Source: Prolixibacteraceae bacterium (lineage in GTDB: Bacteria; Bacteroidota; Bacteroidia; Bacteroidales; Prolixibacteraceae). Taken from it: a stretch of 64,000 nt of DNA. Below the pieces are notes generated by a model that saw only the letters and a list, made by a program, of their open reading frames with translations, was not told the origin of the DNA and did not search any database. Below, in pieces: positions 43,610-52,951 of the stretch. Numbering within the stretch: position 1 is the stretch's first letter; each line of letters begins with the position of its first letter. The stretch is from positions 1 through 64,000 of the forward strand of contig JAFLKN010000052.1 in assembly GCA_019163175.1 (NCBI GenBank), given 5' to 3'. The translations under genes and the position numbers were made by a program.

Positions 43610-45061
43610 TTAGTCTCTTACGGTAATCATTTCAGGAATAAACTTGCCTTTGCCGAGCTTCAGGAAAAACAGGACGGCCGCGCCCAGCGCAGCAATTAAT
43701 CCGACTGAAAGTGAAATCATATACGATAATCCAAATCCTTCAGGAGCAAAAAACAGGTAGCTGATGGTTACTGTGGTCATAAATAACGCCGGCAGTAAAG
43801 TAATCCAGTAGAACTTCTTTTCCTGAGCGAGATAAACCGTGATAGCCCAAAGCACAAAGACCGCCAATGTTTGGTTTGACCAGGCAAAATAACGCCAGAT
43901 TACGGCAAAATCAACCAAAGTCAGACCAAATCCAACCGCAAAAAGCGGCACACTAATGATCAGCCTGTTTTTGATCGGGCCTTGTTTGAAATTCAGAAAG
44001 TCGGCTACAATTAAACGCGCACTCCGAAAAGCAGTGTCGCCCGAAGTAATTGGTGCGGCTACAACACCAAGCAAGGCCAGTGCGCCGCCCAGTTTGCCGA
44101 GCAATGAATTCGAAATTTCGTTCACCACAAAAGCAGCGTTTCCTTTGTTGGCAACCATTACTTCGTTTAATGGACCAACACCACCATAAAACGCCATTCC
44201 GATAGCAGCCCAAATCAGGGCAACAACACCTTCGGTAATCATGGCTCCATAAAAAACTCCGCGTCCCTGTTTCTCGTTGGTGATACAACGTGCCATCAGT
44301 GGCGATTGCGTGGCATGGAATCCGGAAATAGCACCACAGGCAATGGTAATAAACATCATCGGGAAAATAGGAAATTTATCAGGCTCAGTATGATGGTTTG
44401 TCAGATTGTCTAAAGTCAGTTCAGGAATGTGATACCCTTTTACAAACAATGCTGTGGTTAAGCCGACTGCCATAAACAGCAATGCAAAACCAAAAACAGG
44501 ATAAATTTTACCAATGATTTTATCGATTGGCAGCATGGTTGCAAGCACATAGTAAATGAAAACTACCCAAACCCAAAAAGTCATGGATAACATGTTGGGA
44601 GTTAAACTGGCCAGAATTTTTGCCGGTCCCATGATAAAAACAGCACCTACTATAACCATAAGCACAACTGTAAAACCACGCATAAACTGTTTGGTGCCCA
44701 CGCCTAGATAAATTCCGACGATTTCAGGAATACTCAATCCTTTGTGTTTCACCGAAAGCATTCCGGAGAAATAATCGTGTACGGCACCGCCAAAAATAGA
44801 ACCAAAAACGATCCATAAAAAAGCAACAGGTCCCCACATGGCTCCGGCTACAGCACCAAAAATTGGCCCAAGCCCGGCGATATTCAGAAACTGGATGAGA
44901 AAAGTCCGCCATTTGGGCATCGGAACGTAATCAATTCCGTCAGCCATAGTTAAAGCTGGTGTTTCTCTGTTTGGATCGGCTCCGTAAATACGTTCAGCAA
45001 GTTTACTATAGAAAACATACCCCAGAATCAGCAGGGCAATTGAAATAAAAAAGGTAATCAT
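43610..45061 (-). CDS. cstA: CstA-family transporter (short form)
   Basis: A 483-residue polytopic protein with about 13 hydrophobic segments and the CstA signatures FLNIAGLGPIFGAVAGAMWGP, GGAVHDYFSGMLSVKHKGLSIPEIVG, CGAISGFHATQSPLMARC and APITSGDTAFRSARLIVADF. It is shorter than E. coli CstA (about 700), lacking the long C-terminal region. Family members import pyruvate or peptides. It lies 19 nt downstream of the tandem FAD oxidoreductase gene, so it may take up a product formed by those enzymes; this is inference. Confidence 0.9.
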   Translation of the reverse strand: MITFFISIALLILGYVFYSKLAERIYGADPNRETPALTMADGIDYVPMPKWRTFLIQFLNIAGLGPIFGAVAGAMWGPVAFLWIVFGSIFGGAVHDYFSGMLSVKHKGLSIPEIVGIYLGVGTKQFMRGFTVVLMVIVGAVFIMGPAKILASLTPNMLSMTFWVWVVFIYYVLATMLPIDKIIGKIYPVFGFALLFMAVGLTTALFVKGYHIPELTLDNLTNHHTEPDKFPIFPMMFITIACGAISGFHATQSPLMARCITNEKQGRGVFYGAMITEGVVALIWAAIGMAFYGGVGPLNEVMVANKGNAAFVVNEISNSLLGKLGGALALLGVVAAPITSGDTAFRSARLIVADFLNFKQGPIKNRLIISVPLFAVGFGLTLVDFAVIWRYFAWSNQTLAVFVLWAITVYLAQEKKFYWITLLPALFMTTVTISYLFFAPEGFGLSYMISLSVGLIAALGAAVLFFLKLGKGKFIPEMITVRD

Positions 45062-45080
45062 ATGCAGTAGTTTAAATTAG

Positions 45081-48000
45081 TTACAATTCAAGTTTCTTCT
45101 CTTTTGGCGAAGCGCCCATTTTCAGCACACCTGTAGCATGACGATAAAAGTGGCCACGTAAATCTTTGGCATAATCGTTCAGAATCTGGTTGCCCAATCC
45201 GTTGTAATCGCCACAGCGGAACAAAGCACGCCCCAAAATAATTTCGCGCAAGGCATTGTTTCGGGTACTGGTATCGGTACTATTGGCCGGCGTATCTTCA
45301 ATGGCTTTCTGAATGGTCGTCATCGCATGGCCGGTTACACCTTTCATTTGCAGCAAATCGAACAGAACTTTGGCCGGAAGTTCATTGGACAATGTTTCGA
45401 AAGCCACAGCAATGGCGCGGAAATGCGAGAATTCACTTTCCGGAGTGAGCATTTTAGCCAAACGAATAATCGATGGGAGCACTTCTTGTTTGCGCGATTT
45501 GCCCAAAGCAATGACCAGACTATCCAAGTAGCTCATGCTCATACCGAACTGCCCCATTCCGGTGTAGTTCCATCCTTTGTCCCAGGCGCTGAAACCGTCA
45601 ACTGCCTTTTGCAGAACTTCCCATCCGGCTTTGTTGTCGAGCATTCCGAGAATACGCGCGTATACTAGTTTTTCTTCCTGCGAACTAACCAGATTCAATT
45701 GGTCGATTAAAACAGGAATGCCTTTTTCAGTATCCCACATTACGATTTCAAGTCCATCCAATTCGTGTGTCAGCGTTTTGGCTGCTTTCTGTACATCTTC
45801 AAACTTTGGCGGATAATTATCCTGATCGGTCAGCACCCGAGGCTCCATACTTTCGATCTGAACCAATCGCTTTTGCAGTGCTTTGATATCGATGTAGCGG
45901 ATCCGTTGATTGTTGGCCGAAGCCATTGCAGCCCCCATTCCAACAGCATAACCCTGATTCTGCAAACAAGGCTGCATCCTGATTACCGGCATCGCATCTC
46001 GGTGCGCCGAAGCGCCCAAGCCGGTCACCACAATTCCTTCCAAACCCTTAGGCAATAAAGCGCGGAAAGGCACATTGGCAACCACATCTACTCCACTGTG
46101 TGCTGGTGGTTTCAGTGCAAAAAACGGATCGACCGTAAAGCCATGCGTATCGAACGAACTTTCGTGAATAGAGATTGTATCGGGATACGTGCGTCCGTTA
46201 TACACATCGAGTACCGAAACTGTGAAATCGCCATTCATCCGGCGGCGTTCGCGCGTTTGAGGCAATTTCCCCAGATCAAACTGATCTTTAAATTTTTCTT
46301 TTCCGACAATGAAAGTTGCCCAAACGTCAATCATATCCGAGTCGTCGGTAAACGTCCAGTCGGTATTGTTGTAAAAATCATTCGGATTTTTCGGTGGCAT
46401 TCCGGCTCCCTGAACAGCCACATTCGTGCCGTCGGTATAGGAATATCCGGCACCTGCAGCAATGGCAATGTCGGCGCTTCCGGTAGAATCGATGATGGTA
46501 TTAGCCAGAACCACACCACGACCGTATGGCGTTGAAATGACCACTCCTTTCACCTGTTTATCCACCACATAAGCACCTATTCCAATTACGCCGAACCAGA
46601 TTTCGCCACCTGCTTTGCGTATTTCAGAACGGAACCATTCGGTTTTCCAATCGAACACCCATTCATCCAGACGCTTTTTCTGCCGCTCGTTATCGCCACC
46701 AAGAGCCTTCACTCCGGCATCCACTTCGTTGGTAAAACCATGCTTATAGCCGTGATAATAGCGACCAATCATTCCAAGCGTTCCAATACCACCCAAACCA
46801 TGCAGATACTCGATCACCAGTGTTTTGGCGCCATTGCGTGCAGCTCCAAGTCCTGCCGGAGCGCCAGCAGTTCCACCTCCCATAACAACTACATCGTAGG
46901 TTCCTAGTACAGGCAAGTGTGTCGGATCAGCTTTTACCACACCAATATTCAGTGTGGGGCGTAAACCCGCGAGCAATTCTCCCACATCACCGGTTTTAGT
47001 TTCCTCAGTAACTTTACCCTGAACCACAAGTTTGATCGCTTCCCGAATAAGAACGGCCTGCATAGCAGCTTCCTCACCAATGCGCTCGCCAATGCGAATC
47101 ATCGCTCCGGCTTGCATCAATTGTGCTGCGGCTTTACGCGAGATATCGGCACATCCGCTCAATACAAACAATCGCTCAACCTTTTTAGGCTGAAAAACTT
47201 TAAGGCTGAGCTGCTCAAAATCCGGAGATTCTTCTTCCACATTTTTCTGTCCTATCACCGAATCTGGCGGAACCTGAAACAGCAAGTCGGAGGTTTCTAC
47301 CTGATTTGGGTCCCAGGTTAGGTCGCGGGCAATTTGCTCGGCATGGGCAAACGAAGCCATCGCAGCATCGGGCATGTCAACCGTTAGCCGGTATTCGTAA
47401 ACGGTATAATTTTTATCTTTGATCTGAATTTTTTGCGTATCGTCAACCAGCCTTAATCCGGAAGCTGTTTTAGGATCGTTGCCAACGACTACGTACCCAA
47501 ATTCCTGTTTTCCTGAAGGATAGTCGGAGAATTTAGCCGCTGACATTCGGGCTACCATCGCTCGAGGCGTAGCATCAATCACGGTTTTAGCCAGTACCAC
47601 CTGACGCCCAGAACGGTTGGAAATCACGATCCCGGCTATTTTTTTATTCTCATCATAAACCAAATCAGTCACATAAGTCGAATACAGAAAGCCTATTTTA
47701 TTGCTGATTAATTCCTGATCAAGCGTACGTTTGATCAACATCGGTGTTGGCTGACCATTTCCAAACAGTTTCTGCCCCAATTCCGACTTGGTCGAACCAT
47801 TGAAAAAGCGATAAGTTCCGCAGAGGTCTTCACCCAGATAAGGCTCCTGAGCCGCCAGGAAAACGGAGGCTCCTTTTTTAGCAGCGCTAACAGCAGCAGC
47901 AACTCCGGCAGTCGAACCACCGACCAAAACAACATCAACTTTATATGCCACCGGAATCTCGCGTTCCGATTGAAAACAGTATTTTATATGTTGAAGATTG

Positions 48001-48092
48001 GTAGCATTAGCTCGCTGAACTGCCCACCATCCGGAGCTAGCAACAAATGCAGTTCCGGCAGCAGTTGTCCGGAGAAAATCACGACGTTTCAT
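45081..48092 (-). CDS. Secreted tandem FAD-dependent oxidoreductase (two FAD domains)
   Basis: A 1003-residue protein with a Tat-type signal (KRRDFLRTTAAGTAF). A first FAD_oxidored (PF12831-like) Rossmann motif, VVLVGGSTAGVAAA, is at 54-67; a second, VVVMGGGTAGAPAG, is at 401-414 with its own GIGTLGMIGRYYHGY region. Between about 740 and 1003 is a helical, HEAT-like C-terminus. Both dinucleotide motifs look intact. A twin-FAD protein of this kind is unusual; related single-domain enzymes occur beside sugar-degrading genes. It is upstream of cstA and downstream of another FAD oxidoreductase gene. The substrate is unknown. Confidence 0.85.
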   Translation of the reverse strand: MKRRDFLRTTAAGTAFVASSGWWAVQRANATNLQHIKYCFQSEREIPVAYKVDVVLVGGSTAGVAAAVSAAKKGASVFLAAQEPYLGEDLCGTYRFFNGSTKSELGQKLFGNGQPTPMLIKRTLDQELISNKIGFLYSTYVTDLVYDENKKIAGIVISNRSGRQVVLAKTVIDATPRAMVARMSAAKFSDYPSGKQEFGYVVVGNDPKTASGLRLVDDTQKIQIKDKNYTVYEYRLTVDMPDAAMASFAHAEQIARDLTWDPNQVETSDLLFQVPPDSVIGQKNVEEESPDFEQLSLKVFQPKKVERLFVLSGCADISRKAAAQLMQAGAMIRIGERIGEEAAMQAVLIREAIKLVVQGKVTEETKTGDVGELLAGLRPTLNIGVVKADPTHLPVLGTYDVVVMGGGTAGAPAGLGAARNGAKTLVIEYLHGLGGIGTLGMIGRYYHGYKHGFTNEVDAGVKALGGDNERQKKRLDEWVFDWKTEWFRSEIRKAGGEIWFGVIGIGAYVVDKQVKGVVISTPYGRGVVLANTIIDSTGSADIAIAAGAGYSYTDGTNVAVQGAGMPPKNPNDFYNNTDWTFTDDSDMIDVWATFIVGKEKFKDQFDLGKLPQTRERRRMNGDFTVSVLDVYNGRTYPDTISIHESSFDTHGFTVDPFFALKPPAHSGVDVVANVPFRALLPKGLEGIVVTGLGASAHRDAMPVIRMQPCLQNQGYAVGMGAAMASANNQRIRYIDIKALQKRLVQIESMEPRVLTDQDNYPPKFEDVQKAAKTLTHELDGLEIVMWDTEKGIPVLIDQLNLVSSQEEKLVYARILGMLDNKAGWEVLQKAVDGFSAWDKGWNYTGMGQFGMSMSYLDSLVIALGKSRKQEVLPSIIRLAKMLTPESEFSHFRAIAVAFETLSNELPAKVLFDLLQMKGVTGHAMTTIQKAIEDTPANSTDTSTRNNALREIILGRALFRCGDYNGLGNQILNDYAKDLRGHFYRHATGVLKMGASPKEKKLEL

Positions 48093-48194
48093 TCAGTAAC
48101 TGGATTTTAGGTTTAGTCCATAAAATTAATGGAAAATATGAAGAAACATTAATCCTCAGATAAGCCTTTTGCCATTTAAAAAATGATAATCCAA

Positions 48195-48226
48195 CCAAAG
48201 ACTCCCCGATAAAGAAGGGAGTTTGG
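48195..48226 (-). terminator. Weak hairpin terminator between the two FAD oxidoreductase genes
   Basis: ACTCCC (48201-48206) pairs with GGGAGT (48217-48222), extended by CCAAA (48195-48199) with TTTGG (48222-48226) past a bulge. On the minus strand a T-run comes only about 10 nt later, so read-through is likely. Confidence 0.45.
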
Positions 48227-48248
48227 CCAGACTATCAGTTTTTACTTT

Positions 48249-50114
48249 TTAATGTTTTTCCTTCCCAAGCAAAGTACCACCCATATTGTAATTCTGAATT
48301 TTTGGCAATTCCGGGTTGCCAGTACCTTTTTGCATGAGCTGAATCAGGTCTTCCAAATAGTTGGTGTAAACGCCTCGCGGATCGGTGTTGTGCTGCTTGC
48401 AAACTGAGGCTGCCATGCCAATCACTTCACCCATCATACCAGTGGTGCGCATTACACGAACGGTTCCCAGCGCCACATGCGAAACACTGATGTTGCGTCC
48501 GGCCATCAGCAGATTGGGCACATTCGCCGAATACAGGCAACGGTAAGGAATTGGATAGGGCATAATTGGTTTGTGCACGGCAATTGATTTAAACTCTTTG
48601 CCGGGAAATTGTTTGGTATTTTCAGGATCGGGGTAATGCAAATCGATAGTCCACGAAGTTGGTGCAGAACCATCGGGATATACTTTGTGATCCATCAGAT
48701 CCGACTCACGAAGAATGTAGTCGCCCACCAGACGCTTCGATTCGCGTTTGCCGGCAATGTAGGCCACCCATTTCAACTGGCGCTTTTCAAATTTACCCTT
48801 GTCAATCGAATGATTTTTCAGGAACGACCAGTTGGAATAAACCACCAGCAAACCGTAATCACGTATTCGTTCAAACTCATTCACCTGGTCGATTCCCATT
48901 CCGGTTTCCCAGTTCCAGTCGCCCCGAATCAGGTTTTCTGCTTTGTCTTCATTCCATTCAATTCCCCATTTAATATCCGGAAAAGGAACGGTGGCTGATT
49001 TGTCTTCGGCAAACCACTGAACCGACGAACCCATCGTCAGGTTATCGGCTTCTTCCGGCGCAGTCGATTCGCCAAACTCCTTCGAATTCTCGCGACCAGT
49101 CATGTATTTGGCTCCTGCCAGCACGCCTATGGTTGCATCGCCGGTGCAATCGGCAAAAAGAGGCGCTGTAAACAGCAGTTTCTGTCCGTTTTCGGTGTTG
49201 GTAGCCTGAACGCTTTCAATGCGGTCGCCCTTCATGTTCACCTTGTTGGCATGGCAATTCAGGAACAACGAAATGTTCTTTTCTTTGCGAACGGCTTCCA
49301 TCTTTTTATCGTCTTCGTAGTTTTCGTACGGACGGGCATTCCCTTCTTTCGACGGGCCAATTTCGTTAACCAAATTACCCAGATTCGGATACGGCTCGAG
49401 ATTAATACGGCCACCCAAATGAACGCGTACTTCGGAACTGTTGTTTCCGCCCAATACCGGACGATCCTGTACTAGCGCCACTTTCATGCCCAAACGTGCT
49501 GCCGAAATAGCAGCACAGGTTCCGGCCATTCCACCGCCAATTACAACAAGGTCGAATTGCCCGGCTTCGTTTACCTGACCGGTTGCTGGATTTAGTTTAC
49601 CACGAAGGTTGGCCAATTCCTTTACATCAGATGGCGGAGTAAAACTCATATCTGAAGTGAATAAAATAGCATCGCACCGGCCATTAAAACCGGTTAAATC
49701 TTTCAGGACAAGTGTTGTTTTTGTTTTGCTAATGTCTATTATTCCTCCGTCCTGCCAGCTCCAATCCATCGATTCGGTTCCAAAAACGGGCGCGGTAGTT
49801 TTGCCGTTGATTATAACCTGAAATTTACCGGGAGCGTCCTGATCGGTCCAACGTGAAGCCCAGTTACGGGTGCGGACAAACATGTGGTATTTTCCTTTCT
49901 CAGGAAACTGAACCGTTGTTGAGGCATCTTTAACCGGAATGCCCATTCCGTGCGCCATCAGGAAAGGCGAGCCCATCTGGTCCATGAACTGCTGATCGAC
50001 CACCCAACCGCCTTTTTTTGCAAAACTTTCGGCTTCGACCAGAAGGATGTCTTTTTGCGCCTGAACACTGACACAGAAGAGTGCCATTAGTGAAAAGAGA
50101 ACTAATTTATACAT
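48249..50114 (-). CDS. Secreted FAD-dependent oxidoreductase with N-terminal carbohydrate-binding-like domain
   Basis: A 621-residue protein with a Sec signal peptide (1-19, CVSVQAQ). Residues about 22-160 form a beta-sandwich of carbohydrate-binding appearance (DILLVEAESFAKKGGWVVDQQF, YHMFVRTRNWASRW). The FAD_oxidored domain starts near 188 with LVVIGGGMAGTCAAISAARLG and VLGGNNSSEVRVHLGG, and ends with LLMAGRNISVSHVALGTVRVMRTTGMMG. The family oxidises hydroxyl groups of unknown substrates; the fused N-terminal domain supports a glycan or glycoside. It sits between the GH2 and tandem-FAD genes in the same direction. Confidence 0.88.
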   Translation of the reverse strand: MYKLVLFSLMALFCVSVQAQKDILLVEAESFAKKGGWVVDQQFMDQMGSPFLMAHGMGIPVKDASTTVQFPEKGKYHMFVRTRNWASRWTDQDAPGKFQVIINGKTTAPVFGTESMDWSWQDGGIIDISKTKTTLVLKDLTGFNGRCDAILFTSDMSFTPPSDVKELANLRGKLNPATGQVNEAGQFDLVVIGGGMAGTCAAISAARLGMKVALVQDRPVLGGNNSSEVRVHLGGRINLEPYPNLGNLVNEIGPSKEGNARPYENYEDDKKMEAVRKEKNISLFLNCHANKVNMKGDRIESVQATNTENGQKLLFTAPLFADCTGDATIGVLAGAKYMTGRENSKEFGESTAPEEADNLTMGSSVQWFAEDKSATVPFPDIKWGIEWNEDKAENLIRGDWNWETGMGIDQVNEFERIRDYGLLVVYSNWSFLKNHSIDKGKFEKRQLKWVAYIAGKRESKRLVGDYILRESDLMDHKVYPDGSAPTSWTIDLHYPDPENTKQFPGKEFKSIAVHKPIMPYPIPYRCLYSANVPNLLMAGRNISVSHVALGTVRVMRTTGMMGEVIGMAASVCKQHNTDPRGVYTNYLEDLIQLMQKGTGNPELPKIQNYNMGGTLLGKEKH

Positions 50115-50270
50115 AGTGGTTGGTTTAGATTATTTTTTACTATTTCAAAGTCCACTATCTATTTTAGATTATCTGTTTTAGATAGTCCACAATAGGTAGT
50201 CTTGTATATCTATAAAAATCAATATTTTAACTTCAAATAAAAAATTCGAATTACATAGCAACAGTTTCGA

Positions 50271-50393
50271 TTTTCCCGTAGGGAAAACAGGTCGGTAGAA
50301 AAATATGTAATCCCAAATTAGTATTGTCCCGTATGGGACAATAGATTGGGTTTTTATCTTTCTTTCTACCGACATTAGGTTCCTAACGGAACC
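50271..50393. repeat. Cluster of nested hairpins (REP/BIME-like)
   Basis: Four perfect inverted repeats in 123 nt: TTTTCCC-GTA-GGGAAAA (50271-50287); GTCGGTAGAAA (50291-50301) with TTTCTACCGAC (50363-50373); inside it TTGTCCC-GTAT-GGGACAA (50324-50341) and CCCAA/TTGGG (50312-50316/50346-50350); and GGTTCC-TAAC-GGAACC (50378-50393). The block lies downstream of the GH2 stop and upstream of the FAD oxidoreductase. The rest of the 50115-50403 intergenic stretch is AT-rich. Confidence 0.75.
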
Positions 50394-50403
50394 AAAATGA
50401 ATT

Positions 50404-52842
50404 TTATTCAGCTTTCATTTTGATTTCTTTTCCATTCAGTTTTCCTCCGGAAACAATCATACTAATTTCTCCGGATTCTTCGGTCGATTCGATGATAGCT
50501 ACCATTTTACCGTTGAAAACAGGCATATAATTAGATGCAAACGAGGTTTGATCGGTTGGATCGCCATTACATACAGCCTTTAAAGTTCCGGCTCCGCTTA
50601 CTTTGAAAAAAAGCAGCTGGTCGGCACGGGGACAAAGATTTCCGTCTTTATCAAGCACTTCAACCGTAACAAACGACAGATCTTTGCCGTCGGATTTAAT
50701 TGTTGTGCGGTCGGCGGTCAACTTCACGGTAGATGGTTCTCCTGAAGTTCGAATAATTTGCTCTGCCACAGCTTTATTGTTTTCGTCGTAGGCTACCACT
50801 TTAATTTCTCCGGGCTGATAGATGACATCATTCCACATCAGGCGATAACGCGAATACTTGTTGCTTTTATCTTTCTGTTTCACGCCCGCACTCACACCAT
50901 TCACAAAAAGTTCGGCCTTTGGATAATTGGTGTAACAATACACCGGAACATTTTGTCCGATACGCTCCGGCCAGTTCCAATGCGGAAGGAGGTGTAAAAC
51001 CGGCGTTTCGCTCCATTTGCTCTGATAGAGAAAGAAACGGTCTTTCTTTAGTCCAGCCAGATCAACAATTCCGAAATAAGAACTTCGTGCCGGGGTTCCT
51101 TCGTTGTACGGAGTTGGTTCGCCCAAATAATCGAATCCGGTCCACACGAACTCCCCGAAAATGAATTCGCAGTCGTCCTGCATTTCAAACTCGGTATCGG
51201 GAGTGGAAGCCCAGTTCGGGTATTCATAGTCGTAACTCGAAACATGGTAATCCTGGTACCATGCCCCTTTGTTTTCCTTTGCCGGAAATTTGTATTCACC
51301 TCGCGAACTGACTGTCGAGGCTGTTTCGCTTCCGTAGAGCACATAATTTGGCTTTTCGGCATGTTTGCTTTTGTAGTCAAATGGTTTGTAATTGAATCCG
51401 ACCAGATCGACCACATCGCTCAATCCGTTTTTAATGGCGGCAGTATGTTGGTTAAATCCGGCAGTAACCGGGCGGGTGGGATCTAACTTCCGGCAAATGT
51501 CGGCCAAAAACTTTGCGGTTTCCTTGCCAGTAGCCATACCCTGTTCCCTGATTTCGTTGCCAATGCTCCACATTATTACCGATGGGTGGTTGCGGTCGCG
51601 ACGAACCATGTTCGTCATGTCTTTTTCAGCCCATTGCTCAAAATAGCTGGCGTATCCGTTTTTATTTTTACCATTCTTCCATTCATCAAAAGCTTCAACC
51701 TGAACAAGCAGTCCGATGCTGTCGCATATGTTGAGCAATTCAGGAGAAGGCGGATTATGAGAGGTGCGTATGGCATTAACTCCCATTTCCTTCATGATCT
51801 GCATTTGCCTTTCGGTAGCACGATAATTTACGGCTGTACCAATCGGCCCCAGATCGTGGTGCATACAAACTCCCTGCATTTTCAACGGTTTTCCGTTCAG
51901 GAAAAAGCCTTTGTCTTTGTCGAACTGCATACTCCGGAAGCCGAAAACCGTTTTTTGCTGATCTTTCAATTCATTCCCAATATATAAGCTGGAAATTACT
52001 TTGTACCTGACAGGATTTTCGAGACTCCATAAACGTGGTTCTTTGACTTTCAGCTTTTGGTCAAACGGCATTTTGTCACCGCCTTTTTTGGTCGATGTTA
52101 CCGATCCGACTTTAATTCCCTGATCGCTGAAAATATCGGATACCAGTTTAATTTCTGCATTGACGTCTCCATCAATTTCAGTTATAATGGATACTTCGGC
52201 ACTTTTGGCTGAAATTAGCGGAGTAGTGATAAAGGTTCCCCATTGTGCAATTCGTACCGGGGAAGTTTTAACCAGCCGCACATTGCGGTACAAACCGGCA
52301 CCCGGATACCATCGCGAAGATTCAGATTTATTTTCGAGACGCACCGCCAGCACATTGTCCTGCCCAAGCTTGACGTATTTGGTTAGTTCGAATGAAAAGG
52401 AAGAGTACCCATAAGGCCATTCGCCCACGTATTCACCATTCAGGTAAATCTTTGAACGGCTCATTGCTCCGTCGAACTCGATAAAAATACGTTTACCCTC
52501 ATCGGAAGCTGAAACAGGCAGAACCTTTCGGTACCAGCCCACACCAAAACAGGGTAATGCCCCGGTGCGTCCGGTTCTGAGCCTGGCTTTATTTTCACCG
52601 TCTTCGACTACCTGCACCCATTGCATATCAATATTCATGTCGAAGTCTCCGGCGATTGCCCAATCGTGAGGAACGTTGACTTTGTCCCAATCGGTGTCGT
52701 TCAACTGAGCAGATTCTCCATTTTTTACATCTTTCTGAATAAATGACCAGGCTTTGCTTAGTATAATTACTTCCCGTTTCGAAGACTGGGCGTTACAACC
52801 AATGAATGACAATACGAAACAAATCAAAAGAATCTTTTTCAT
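50404..52842 (-). CDS. Glycoside hydrolase family 2 lipoprotein (beta-galactosidase-like)
   Basis: An 812-residue lipoprotein (lipobox F-I-G-C, Cys16). Order: sugar-binding jelly roll (about 25-190), Ig-like domain (195-300), TIM barrel (305-600) with acid/base E430 in IMWSIGNEIREQG and probable nucleophile E506 in YGSETAST, then a DUF4982-like and a C-terminal Ig-like GH2 domain to 812. Members of this group cleave beta-galactosides or beta-glucuronides; the sequence does not fix which. It belongs to the minus-strand utilisation region, 109 nt downstream of the 828-residue surface protein gene. Confidence 0.93.
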   Translation of the reverse strand: MKKILLICFVLSFIGCNAQSSKREVIILSKAWSFIQKDVKNGESAQLNDTDWDKVNVPHDWAIAGDFDMNIDMQWVQVVEDGENKARLRTGRTGALPCFGVGWYRKVLPVSASDEGKRIFIEFDGAMSRSKIYLNGEYVGEWPYGYSSFSFELTKYVKLGQDNVLAVRLENKSESSRWYPGAGLYRNVRLVKTSPVRIAQWGTFITTPLISAKSAEVSIITEIDGDVNAEIKLVSDIFSDQGIKVGSVTSTKKGGDKMPFDQKLKVKEPRLWSLENPVRYKVISSLYIGNELKDQQKTVFGFRSMQFDKDKGFFLNGKPLKMQGVCMHHDLGPIGTAVNYRATERQMQIMKEMGVNAIRTSHNPPSPELLNICDSIGLLVQVEAFDEWKNGKNKNGYASYFEQWAEKDMTNMVRRDRNHPSVIMWSIGNEIREQGMATGKETAKFLADICRKLDPTRPVTAGFNQHTAAIKNGLSDVVDLVGFNYKPFDYKSKHAEKPNYVLYGSETASTVSSRGEYKFPAKENKGAWYQDYHVSSYDYEYPNWASTPDTEFEMQDDCEFIFGEFVWTGFDYLGEPTPYNEGTPARSSYFGIVDLAGLKKDRFFLYQSKWSETPVLHLLPHWNWPERIGQNVPVYCYTNYPKAELFVNGVSAGVKQKDKSNKYSRYRLMWNDVIYQPGEIKVVAYDENNKAVAEQIIRTSGEPSTVKLTADRTTIKSDGKDLSFVTVEVLDKDGNLCPRADQLLFFKVSGAGTLKAVCNGDPTDQTSFASNYMPVFNGKMVAIIESTEESGEISMIVSGGKLNGKEIKMKAE

Positions 52843-52951
52843 GCAAAATAGTTTAGTTACATGTTTATTTTAATTGCAGCAAAGTACAAATTTGTTCGAT
52901 GCCATCAAAAAAGTTCTTTCGCTGACAGAATACGATTATGGAATAAACTGA

